This document shows positions 1 through 9,300 of a stretch of DNA of 26,049 nt, piece by piece. The position numbers and the translations under genes are program-made. This DNA comes from Methanosphaera sp. SHI613 (GTDB taxonomy: Archaea; Methanobacteriota; Methanobacteria; Methanobacteriales; Methanobacteriaceae). Location of the stretch: NCBI GenBank assembly GCA_003266145.1, contig MVJJ01000051.1, positions 1 through 26,049 on the forward strand, given 5' to 3'. How positions within the stretch are numbered: the first letter of the stretch is position 1; each line of letters begins with the position of its first letter. The notes under the pieces are model-generated. The model worked only from the letters and a program-made list of their open reading frames with translations. It ran no database searches and had not been told where the DNA came from.

Positions 1-3000
1 TAGAATCCATGATATTGGCCGTATTCCTCAAGGTCCTCTGAGCCGTAGATACTTCCCATGTAGTGGAATTCCAAGCGGTCATCAGTGTCTTCCTGTTTTA
101 TTGCCTTTATCAGTTCATATCCCTTACTTCGTCCAATGTGTCCCGGAAATAGTATTCGTACCGGTTCATCGTCTTTGATTGGAGTTACGTCTATAGTGTC
201 TGGTGTCTTGAGGTCTCGTCCATGTTCTATGAATCTGAAGTCCTTATCAGCTAGTTGTGGGTATATCTCACGGTACATGTCACATACGCATTGTGATGGT
301 GCCTGGAAGGCATCACAATCTTCAAGTAGCCGTGATACATTTTCCTGCCATTTTGTCTTGTACGTCTTGAGTATTGGAAGGTTAAGTCCCGCAGCCAGGC
401 TGCATTGTCCATTGTTTAGTGAGTCAGGGTTGTATGGACTGCATTTGCCTGCACAGTATTTTCCTTCATCATCCAAGAGGTTGTGTGATGGACATATGTA
501 GTAGAAGTCATGGAATGAGAGTACTACCGGCAGTCCAAGCATCTTGGCTAAGTCGACCAAGTCAAAGCTTGAGTGAATCAGGTGCATCACATGTACAATG
601 TCTATCTTAAGGTTTACCAGTACGTTGAAGTATATCATCCGCAACTCATCAATTGATGTATTCATGGCAGTATATATGTATTCCTTTGGCCATTTTCTTA
701 ATAGTTGCAGGTATTTGACGAATTCCTTGTCTCCATCCTTGTGCTGGTAGTCATTGTTTCCTAGGCTGTTGTACTTGTATAGTGCTATGTCCCGTTTACC
801 GGTTACTATGAGGTATGTGTCCATTTCTTTATCGACGTTTTTCATGATATCCATGGTGGTGTGAAGTGCTCCTCCGGATCCATTGTGTATGGCGTAAAGT
901 ATTCTTTTACGGTTTGACTCGGGTGTTGTTGAATTTATGGCATCATCTATGTCGCTTCGTATCTTCTTGAAGTTTGTTGATGAGATGAATTCGTTTACAC
1001 GTTGTTTGTAGTCGGGGAATTTCATTCTTAGTATCTGTGAATGTTTTCTTATGAGTTCATCCTTCTTGGAGCTGAATGATACGCTTCTTTTATGGTAGAT
1101 ATAGACTGATGGATCTATTACATGTTTCCATCCTTTACGTAATAGTCTCATGCAGAAGTCGTTTTCTTCACCATATCCCATTCCATATATTTCATCGAAG
1201 AATCCCACGGATTGTATTGCCTCTTTTTTGATGTACATGCAGAATCCGTTGGCTGTAGGTGTGAGTACTACTGAGTCATCGGATGCTTTCTCGACTATAT
1301 TTGCCATATCATTTATGGTAAACTCCTCTGGTATATCATTTGCCTCCGGCTGTGGTACGGAGAATGCCCCGGCATTGTTTGAGACGGCAGTTACAGTTGC
1401 TATCTTGTCGTTGGTGTATGCCTTGTATTTTAGTCTTTGCAGCCACTTTGGGGTTACTATGGTGTCACTGTTTAACAGTACCACGTCGTTTGATGACATC
1501 ATGAATGTCCTGTTTACGTTCTTGACGAATCCCTGATTTTTCTTGTTGTGTACTATGGTTATATTCGGATGGCCCCTGTATGATTCGAGCATTTCGTATA
1601 TTCTTTCATCAGGTGATGCGTCATTTATTAAGAGCAGTTCATAGTCTATCGTGGTATTTTCCAGTACGCTTTCTATACACTTCTTGGTTTCATCATATGC
1701 ATTGTATATTGGTATTGCCACTGTCGTTTTACGGCTGAATGCTTCACATATTCTTTCTACATCTTCATTATCATATTTTAAGTGATACCATGAGTTGTAT
1801 GGTGTTTTTATCTTCCGCATGAAGTATCCCTTGTTTAGGTGTTCATGTATCTGGAAGTATTCGTTCTTGAATATGTATAGGCTGCTTTCATCATATTTGA
1901 AGTTGTTTTTCCAGCATGCATAGTTGAAGCTTAGCTGGTCACGGAAGCTACCGTTTACTATCTCATCAAACCAGTCTTCCATTATCTTTATGACTTCAGG
2001 GTCGTTGTGGTTTCTGAATAGTATTCCAGAGCTTATGAGTCCATTGTGTTCTGGGTATCCTTCATCCCTGTACCTGTTTATCTGTGGCATTATGTTATCC
2101 ATCGAGTCCTTGGAGAGTCTTATACATTCATCGGCCTCCTGGTATATGCAGTCTCTTTGTGGATGCTTAAATGCTAGAAGCTTGTTTTCAACTGAGTACT
2201 TGTTTATATAATCTCGTATATCTCCTATTATTTCGATGTTGGTATCTATCCATAGGGAGTAGTCATAATCCGATAGGTACTTATGGGCGAGTATCTTATA
2301 CATTCTTGCCGTTTGTGTCGGGTTTAAACCGGCATCTTCTATTGGACGTATGTCCCAGAAGTCGGATTTCAGGAAGGGATTGTCGGTAAAGCATATGTAG
2401 TCGAATCCATCTATTCTTTCCTGTGGTATCAATGGTTCATCATAGGTACCGGTTACTGCCGTGTATACTGCTATCTTTTTGTCGTTGAAGTCTATGTTTG
2501 ATGAGTATCTTCTTATCAGGTTATCAAATGAGTCGACGGGATTCAAGAGTTTGTCACATGCAGGTATTATCGTGTCAATGTTATGGGTTGACTCTGTTAT
2601 CTGTCCTATTTCAAGGTATTTCATTATCTTATTGTATATTAGTATGTCGCTATTTGATGAGTGATATAGTCTGTGTGCATTCTTAAGGTATATCAAGTCG
2701 ATTTTAAGGTTTACTAGTATGTTGAAGTATATTTGGAAGTATTTGTCGCTGTCATATGAGAAGTCATATTCCCACTGGTCAAATACTGGACTCATCTGTG
2801 GGGTGTACTTAAAGAGTCGTAGTGTGTCATCTCCTACTGCAAGTACGTATGTGTCATAGTTTCTGGATAGTCTTAGCAGCATTAGGTTATCAATGTCCGC
2901 CTCATCATCTATCAACTCGGTTATGCATAGTATTCTCTGTGTGTTTTTTCCTTTCTTTATGTTGTTTCTTATATTGTCGAGGGTTTTCTGTACTTCTATT

Positions 3001-6000
3001 GATGAGGCAAACTTGTCCCAACTGTCAAAGACGTCAGGGTATCGTTCTAGTATGATTTTCTTGTTTTTTGCCTTGAGCTTGCTTGTATTTTCCTTTTTGA
3101 ATGAGGCGTGTCTTCTGTGGTATATGAATACGGAGGGTTCTCTCAGGTTTTTATAGCCATTTTTAACGGCCCGTGATGTGAAGTCCGTTTCTTCACCGTA
3201 TCCCATTCCAAAGGCTTCATCAAAGTATCCTATATCATTGATTACATTCCGTTTTATGTATAGGCAGAATCCGTTTCCCGTCGGAGCATAAAGACCCCCA
3301 TTATCCGATAGCTTATCTACCTGGTATGAGTAGTTATTCAATACTTCCTGATTGTCATCAAGTCCTAACTCTTCTACAGATAAATCGGAGGAGTTACTTA
3401 TTGGGGTGACTGTTGCTATCTTATCATCCGAGTAGGCACTTACCACTAGCTTTGATAGCCACCTTGGTGTTACCTTCGTATCACTATTTAGGAGTACCAC
3501 GTCATTGGATGATAACTTCATTCCCATGTTGACGTTTTTTACAAATCCCTGGTTGACGTTGTTGTGTATGATGTGAACAAATGGTATAGCCTCCAAGCTA
3601 TCCAGGAGTTTTCCTATTCTTTCATCGGTACTTGCATCGTTTATGAGTATCAGTTCATAGTCGATGGATGTGTTTTCAAGTACGCTCTTGATACATAATC
3701 TGGTCTCATCATATGCATTATATATTGGAATTATTATGGATATCTTATTATGCAGCACGTTGAATATTTTCTTTGATGATAGAATGTCATATCTTGACTC
3801 ATAGTTTTTAGTGTACTGCTCTTTAGGTATGAAGCAGAATCTGCCCTCATTTACTCCATTGTGGAGGTAGTGATATAATGGATTAATACCATTGTTTTTA
3901 ACATCCCCATATACCCTTAGATATTCATTTGTTGAGAAGTATTCTGATGGATTTTTTCCGTTGTCTGCTCCTACCAGGATGTAGTGTATTATCGGGTCGA
4001 TATCAAGGGCTTCGACTTCTGGGTTGTTTTCCATGTAGTAGTATTCGTCGAAGTAGTCTGAGTCATAGATTACATTGTAATACTCCATTATCCTGGAGTC
4101 AAATAGTGCCAGGTCTGATAGTTCCAGCCTTGTCCTCTTGAATGGCCTTCTTTCCTTGTATCCGCTCTGTGTAAAGTGAATGACGGGGTCTATGCCGTAG
4201 GTTTTCAAGTCAAGGTTTAACCTGTAGTATTCCTTCTTGTCGAAGTATTTGCTTGTTGGATAGTCCTCATATCTTCCCTTTCTTATGTAGTAGTCTATTG
4301 CATCATCCTCATAGGATAGGTTCGGGTTATGTTCTATGTAGTAGTTTATGTCGAAGTATCTTGAATCCGAGAGTATTGCATAGTCCTTAAGGTATTCTTC
4401 ATCGATTGACTCTGTGTTTTCTTCATCTGTTTTCGGCTTTGTTATGATTTCGTTTCTTAGTATGTAGTCAACAAGTGGGTTTTCCAGGGATTTTTCAAGA
4501 TGTCCATTGTCATGGATATACTTTGCCGTTTCAAATTCAGCGTTTGGATTGCATCGGTGTGAATTGTTTATATAGTGGATTATAAGATCATCATATTCAA
4601 CCAACTCGTCGGCATACTTATCCTTATAGTAATTCTCGTCAAATAGTCCTGACTCTTTTATCAGCGTGTATTCCTGTGACTGTGTAACATCATCAGTCAG
4701 TTCTGTCTCAAGCAGAGGGTCTTCCTTAAAGCTTAATATGTAATGATACAATGCGTTGACATTAGTCAGTGAGTGTCTGCGTTTATATTCCTCAGTGTTG
4801 AACATTTCTGATGGATTATATCCAAGACTGTCACCTATGCTTATGTAATGCTCCAGTAGATTATCGGATGTGACCTTGTAGTGTTTTCTGTAGTATTCAT
4901 CATCGAATAGTCCTTCTTCAAGGATTATGTTATATTCCCTGCAATCGGTTATATCAGATTCAACCGGCTTGTCATAGTCCTTCTTTGAGTACTTGTACTC
5001 GTTATATGCCACGTCATATATGTAGTTGGATAATGCATCGTCAAACTCTTCATGTACTGACTTGTATTCATCGGCCTTGAAGTCTTCATTTAACCGGTAG
5101 TCGTTAGCTATTCCCAATTCAATGTAGTTTAGGATTTCATCATCATAGAATCCCTTATCCTGGTACTTGTTGTATTTTTCATCATCAAGAAGGTCATATT
5201 CCTTGATATGCCTGTACGGGTAGCTGTCTATCATATCAGGAAGCGTGTTTTTATCGTAGAGGTAATTGGAGTTTAACCTGTCATCGGTTGGATTGAATAT
5301 ATAGTGCAATAATGGATTTTCATCACCGATATCATACTTGTCCGTGTAGTATGCGGCGTCGAAGTCTTCTGATGGATTATATCCCATATGGTATCCTGTC
5401 ATCATATAATGGGAAAGTCCGTCACCTTCCACTTGGTAGGTTTTTCTGTAGTAGTTTCTGTCGAATAATCCGGATTCATCCAATAAGCGGTATTCTATGG
5501 TGTTTGTTATTGACAATCCAAGTCTTTCATGTGGAGGCAGTGTTAAATATTCATCGTCTGCACCGTTTAATAGGTAGTCGAATAATGGATTTACATTCTT
5601 GTTTAGGAGGTATCTTTGCCTGTACCAGTTGGTGTTGAATTTTTCTGATGGATTATATCCGAGCGTTGCCCCTACAAGCAGGTAATGTGTTATTGAATCG
5701 GCTTCATCATCATCAAGGTATCTGTCTTTGTAGTATTTTTCGTCAAACAGATCAGATTGCTTGATTAGATTGTAGGCGGGACTTAACTTTATATCACTGT
5801 CGAGGTTTATTGAGTCATCATAGGTTATGTTGGTGTTTATTATGTTTTTGATGATTCTTAGATTGCTTAATACTTCAATCAGTCGCTGTTTTTTAACGAT
5901 TAAATCATATAACTCATCACCCTCTTTTGCGTTTTGGTCAATTTTTGCGGATAATTTTCTGTTTAAATTATCATTTAAGGCGTTTGCTATGTGATTATCT

Positions 6001-6299
6001 GTGTTCAACTTCTGATTTCTTTTTAATGAAGCATCATATAGTCCTTCCAGTTGGCTTGTCTGATGGATAAGTTCATCTTCCTTCCGGGTTAAGTCATCCT
6101 TTATGGTGTTTAGTTGTTTGTTTATCCTGTTTAATGAGTTGATGGATTTATTGTTTCTTGATATGTCATCTGTTAACGTGTTTATCAGTTCTTCCAAGTT
6201 ATCGAATACTTGCTCATCATATTCTGCTGATAATTCATCCAACTTATCTCTTAGATTGTTTAAATAAGTATTTAAGCTTACCTTATCGTTTTTTATAAT
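1..6299 (-). CDS. Giant multi-domain glycosyltransferase B (3' end beyond the window)
   Basis: The frame is open without a stop from an in-frame TAA at 6312-6314 to base 1, giving about 2099 residues; I followed it line by line and found no frameshift. Order from the N-terminus: coiled coil (about 6299-5800), seven FD..YY/HYL..G double repeats (5783-3825), a GT2 domain (about 3740-3090) with IIPIYNAYDE, NQGFVKNVN, NDVVLLNSDT and GMGYGEETDF, a half GT4-like domain (about 2940-2650), DUF616 (about 2475-1830), a second intact GT2 domain (about 1720-1080) with NDVVLLNSDT and GMGYGEENDF, and a GT4 domain (from about 912) with SFHDFYYICPSHN. Comparison with gene A suggests about 120-130 residues are cut off. 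GT2 and GT4 families move sugars from activated donors, so this is probably a cytoplasmic enzyme adding several sugars to a surface glycan or glycoprotein; acceptor and sugars are unknown. The only plausible start near the ribosome binding site is ATT (6299 or 6302); the first ATG/GTG/TTG in frame is TTG at 6242. Confidence 0.9.
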   Translation of the reverse strand, partial: MIKNDKVSLNTYLNNLRDKLDELSAEYDEQVFDNLEELINTLTDDISRNNKSINSLNRINKQLNTIKDDLTRKEDELIHQTSQLEGLYDASLKRNQKLNTDNHIANALNDNLNRKLSAKIDQNAKEGDELYDLIVKKQRLIEVLSNLRIIKNIINTNITYDDSINLDSDIKLSPAYNLIKQSDLFDEKYYKDRYLDDDEADSITHYLLVGATLGYNPSEKFNTNWYRQRYLLNKNVNPLFDYLLNGADDEYLTLPPHERLGLSITNTIEYRLLDESGLFDRNYYRKTYQVEGDGLSHYMMTGYHMGYNPSEDFDAAYYTDKYDIGDENPLLHYIFNPTDDRLNSNYLYDKNTLPDMIDSYPYRHIKEYDLLDDEKYNKYQDKGFYDDEILNYIELGIANDYRLNEDFKADEYKSVHEEFDDALSNYIYDVAYNEYKYSKKDYDKPVESDITDCREYNIILEEGLFDDEYYRKHYKVTSDNLLEHYISIGDSLGYNPSEMFNTEEYKRRHSLTNVNALYHYILSFKEDPLLETELTDDVTQSQEYTLIKESGLFDENYYKDKYADELVEYDDLIIHYINNSHRCNPNAEFETAKYIHDNGHLEKSLENPLVDYILRNEIITKPKTDEENTESIDEEYLKDYAILSDSRYFDINYYIEHNPNLSYEDDAIDYYIRKGRYEDYPTSKYFDKKEYYRLNLDLKTYGIDPVIHFTQSGYKERRPFKRTRLELSDLALFDSRIMEYYNVIYDSDYFDEYYYMENNPEVEALDIDPIIHYILVGADNGKNPSEYFSTNEYLRVYGDVKNNGINPLYHYLHNGVNEGRFCFIPKEQYTKNYESRYDILSSKKIFNVLHNKISIIIPIYNAYDETRLCIKSVLENTSIDYELILINDASTDERIGKLLDSLEAIPFVHIIHNNVNQGFVKNVNMGMKLSSNDVVLLNSDTKVTPRWLSKLVVSAYSDDKIATVTPISNSSDLSVEELGLDDNQEVLNNYSYQVDKLSDNGGLYAPTGNGFCLYIKRNVINDIGYFDEAFGMGYGEETDFTSRAVKNGYKNLREPSVFIYHRRHASFKKENTSKLKAKNKKIILERYPDVFDSWDKFASSIEVQKTLDNIRNNIKKGKNTQRILCITELIDDEADIDNLMLLRLSRNYDTYVLAVGDDTLRLFKYTPQMSPVFDQWEYDFSYDSDKYFQIYFNILVNLKIDLIYLKNAHRLYHSSNSDILIYNKIMKYLEIGQITESTHNIDTIIPACDKLLNPVDSFDNLIRRYSSNIDFNDKKIAVYTAVTGTYDEPLIPQERIDGFDYICFTDNPFLKSDFWDIRPIEDAGLNPTQTARMYKILAHKYLSDYDYSLWIDTNIEIIGDIRDYINKYSVENKLLAFKHPQRDCIYQEADECIRLSKDSMDNIMPQINRYRDEGYPEHNGLISSGILFRNHNDPEVIKIMEDWFDEIVNGSFRDQLSFNYACWKNNFKYDESSLYIFKNEYFQIHEHLNKGYFMRKIKTPYNSWYHLKYDNEDVERICEAFSRKTTVAIPIYNAYDETKKCIESVLENTTIDYELLLINDASPDERIYEMLESYRGHPNITIVHNKKNQGFVKNVNRTFMMSSNDVVLLNSDTIVTPKWLQRLKYKAYTNDKIATVTAVSNNAGAFSVPQPEANDIPEEFTINDMANIVEKASDDSVVLTPTANGFCMYIKKEAIQSVGFFDEIYGMGYGEENDFCMRLLRKGWKHVIDPSVYIYHKRSVSFSSKKDELIRKHSQILRMKFPDYKQRVNEFISSTNFKKIRSDIDDAINSTTPESNRKRILYAIHNGSGGALHTTMDIMKNVDKEMDTYLIVTGKRDIALYKYNSLGNNDYQHKDGDKEFVKYLQLLRKWPKEYIYTAMNTSIDELRMIYFNVLVNLKIDIVHVMHLIHSSFDLVDLAKMLGLPVVLSFHDFYYICPSHNLLDDEGKYCAGKCSPYNPDSLNNGQCSLAAGLNLPILKTYKTKWQENVSRLLEDCDAFQAPSQCVCDMYREIYPQLADKDFRFIEHGRDLKTPDTIDVTPIKDDEPVRILFPGHIGRSKGYELIKAIKQEDTDDRLEFHYMGSIYGSEDLEEYGQYHGF
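3825..5783 (-). repeat. Seven FD..YY / HYL..G double repeats in gene B
   Basis: Each unit of roughly 80-100 residues opens with a short helix-like line (for example EYTLIKESG), then (L/Y)FDE.YY...Y, then an HYL..G or DYIL segment, NPS..F....Y and a second P(L/I).HY segment. The units begin SDLFDEKYY, SGLFDRNYY, YDLLDDEKY, EGLFDDEYY, SGLFDENYY, SRYFDINYY and SDYFDEYYY. This resembles the FD.xYY-HYL-G repeat found in long bacterial glycosyltransferases. Its function is not established; a spacer or a protein/glycan-binding scaffold is my inference. Confidence 0.8.
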
Positions 6300-6311
6300 A
6301 ATAACACCCCC
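6297..6311 (-). promoter_or_regulatory. Ribosome binding site of gene B followed by ATT instead of ATG
   Basis: The minus strand reads GGGGGTG (6311-6305), then TTATT with an ATT at 6299-6297. Five bases between GGTG and the start codon is the spacing used at ATG starts elsewhere in the window (13126-14010, 16269-17153, 24662). An in-frame TAA at 6314-6312 excludes an earlier start. The site lies immediately after the TAG of gene A, which indicates translation from a shared transcript. Confidence 0.65.
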
Positions 6312-6315
6312 TTAC

Positions 6316-9300
6316 CTAATAGTTTATATAATCATTGTAGACGTTCATGTAGTCACAACCCATCTGTTTGGTTGTTTTAAACGTTATTTCTGTTATTTTT
6401 CTCGCCTTTTTCATGTATGCTCTTCTGTTGTGTGATATTTTTATTATCTTTTCATATGCCTCTTTCGGATTGTTTGGTATCAGGAATCCGCCACCGTTGT
6501 TTCGTATTCTTTCTCCTACGGCTCCCATATCAACCGCCAGTATTGGTATTCCCGATGCCCATCCTTCGGTTAATGTATGACAGTACGTTTCCGGCCATAT
6601 CGAGAATATTCCTATGAAGTGTGGCTTTATGTCATGTACTATGTCTTCAAATTCACTTCTTTTATATATTCCATGATTTATACCTATCTCTTCAAGGTCT
6701 GTGTGTCCTCCGATGCTTCCCATGTAATGGAATTCCAGTTTGTCATCAACATCGTATTCCTTTATTTTCTTGATTAGTTCATATCCCTTGGTGTAGCCGA
6801 TATGTCCCGGAAAGAGTATTTTTATCTTCTTTTTACTGTCTATCGGTGTTACGTATTTGATTGAGTCCGGCGTTTTCAGGTCTCTTCCATGTTCTATTAT
6901 GCGGAAGTCCTCCTCCTCGAGTTGTGGGTAGTGGCTTGTGTATAAATCATATGCCGACTTTGATGTTGTGATGAATGCGTTGACGTTTTTAAACATGTCA
7001 CTTACCTCATCTTTCCACCAGTGGACTATGCTTCTTGCCTGTGGTATGTTTAACTCTCCGATTATGTTGCATTGTCCTCCGAGGGTGTTGTCATCATATA
7101 ATGGTGGACATATTCCTCCACAGTAGTTTCTGTTGTCATCTACCAGGTTGTGTGATGGACATATATAGTAGAAGTCATGGAATGACAGTATTACGGGTAT
7201 GCCCAGCGTATCTGCAAGCTTTGGCAGATCAAAGGTTGACATTATCAGGTGTCTTATGTGGATTATGTCGACGTTTAGATATGAGAGTATGTTGAAGTAG
7301 ATCTTTTTCAATTCATTGTTTGACGTGTTAAGAAGGGTGTACTTGGAGTGTAGCTTCCATGTTCTTAAGAGGTCCAGGTTGTTTTTGAATTCCATGTCGG
7401 GGTTGGTGTCTGTTATACCGGTTTGTGGATTGTATTTATATAGCTCCACCTTTGTTGTTGATGTTACCAGAAGGTATGATTCCATGTGTGGATTTACGTT
7501 TTTCATGAGCTCCAGGTTTGTGTGGAGAGTTCCTCCCACACCGTCATGTAGAACGTAGAGTATTCTTTTCTTGGATTTGTTGTCATCTAATGCATATCTT
7601 AATATTCTTTTTATGTCATTGTAGTCTATTGATTGTTCAAATTCATTGATGCTGTTCTTATATTCATAGTATCTTGTAAGAAGTACTTTTTTATCATGTG
7701 CGTAATCAATATCATCATTTGTGGACGCGTCATCATCCATGGTTATGTTGTCATTGCTTAGCAGATTGTAGCCATATCTTATAGCATCATCGTTGCGTAT
7801 GTAGACTGATGGTGCTATCGTGTTATGCCATCCCTTCTTAAGAAGCCTTAAGGAGTAGTCCATCAGCGCATATTCCCACGTGTCATATTCCACGTCGAAG
7901 AATCCTGACGCGTATATTGCATCCTTCTTGATATATGCACACTCGGCTTTGATAAGCGGTGTTATTATAGTGGCATCGCGTGCCTTCTGTTCGATTGCCC
8001 TTGCATCAGAAATTAATGAATCAGTGCCTAATTCAAGAGATGAATCGTATCCATCCTGGTTACACAGGTCATAATTTGTTATCGGACTTACTGATGCAAT
8101 CATCTCCTGTGAGTATGCCTTGATTACTAGTTTGTGCATGTATTTCGGACTGACGAGGGAATGTTCATCCAATATCATTATATCGTTTGATGAATGGTTT
8201 ATTGCAACGTTTATCTTGGATATCTTACCTGAGCTATCAGACTTGATGATATGAACGTTATCATTTGATGAGTATCTGTCGGTTAACGTATCATAGTCAT
8301 CGTCATTATCCACTACAACAAGCAGATCATATTCTATCTGTGTGTATGCGATAACTTTGTCTATAGTGTTGAATGTTCTTGAATCAAGGTTATCTATTGC
8401 TATTATGACGGATACCTTCTTGAATGCGTTTAGTATATTTTCCACGTCATCATCCACATATTTCAGGTCATAGTCCTTGTTGTAGTCTATGTCAATGTTT
8501 CTTAGCACGTATCCCTTGGACATATGATCATGCAGTTGCATGTATGAATTCTTTATGATGAATAAATCGGCAGAGTCATAGGTGAAGTTATTTTTCCAGC
8601 AGACGTAGTTGAAGCTTAACTGGTCACGATAGCTGCCGCTTAGCAATTGACCAAACCAGTCCTCCATTAGCTTAATTACCTCAGGGTCGTTATGATTTCT
8701 GAAAAGTACCCCAGAGCTTATCAGTCCATTGTGGTGTGGATATCCCTCCTCTTCATATTTCTGCATCTGATTGTTTATTACATCTATATCAGTATCCTTG
8801 GCGGATGATATGCATGTGTGTGCCTCATCATAGATGCAGTCCCTTTCGATATGCTTTATGCATAAGAGCTTGTTGTTTCTTGAGTACTTGTGTACATAGT
8901 CTATTATGCTGTCTGTAAGTTCTATGTTCGTATCTATCCATAGTGAGTAATCATAATCTGACAGGTACTTATGGGCAAGTATCTTATAGCTTCGTACCTT
9001 TCTTATATTGTCAAGTGAGGATTCTTCCATCAGTCTGATGTCCCAGAAGTCTGATTTGAGTTCAGGGTTATCTGTAAAGCATATGTAGTCAAACTCGTCA
9101 TGCACGTAAGTAGGTATTACCGGCTCATCATAGCTACCTGTTACCGCAGTATATACAGCTACCTTCCTGTCCTTAAAGTCCAATAGGTTGACATTTCTGT
9201 CGACTATTTCATCATACTCGTAATGTGTTTTGAAGAGTTTTTCCACATCAGACCTGAATGACTTGTTATATTGTATGCTTTCATGGATCTCTTCAACTTC

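Noticed and set aside
3480..3600. Apparent frameshift in gene B near the first GT2 motif
   Set aside because: A first reading placed NDVVLLNSD in another frame, but I had miscounted a run of six A. Line-by-line translation stays in one frame from 6299 to about 780, and the last 60 bases are in the same frame.
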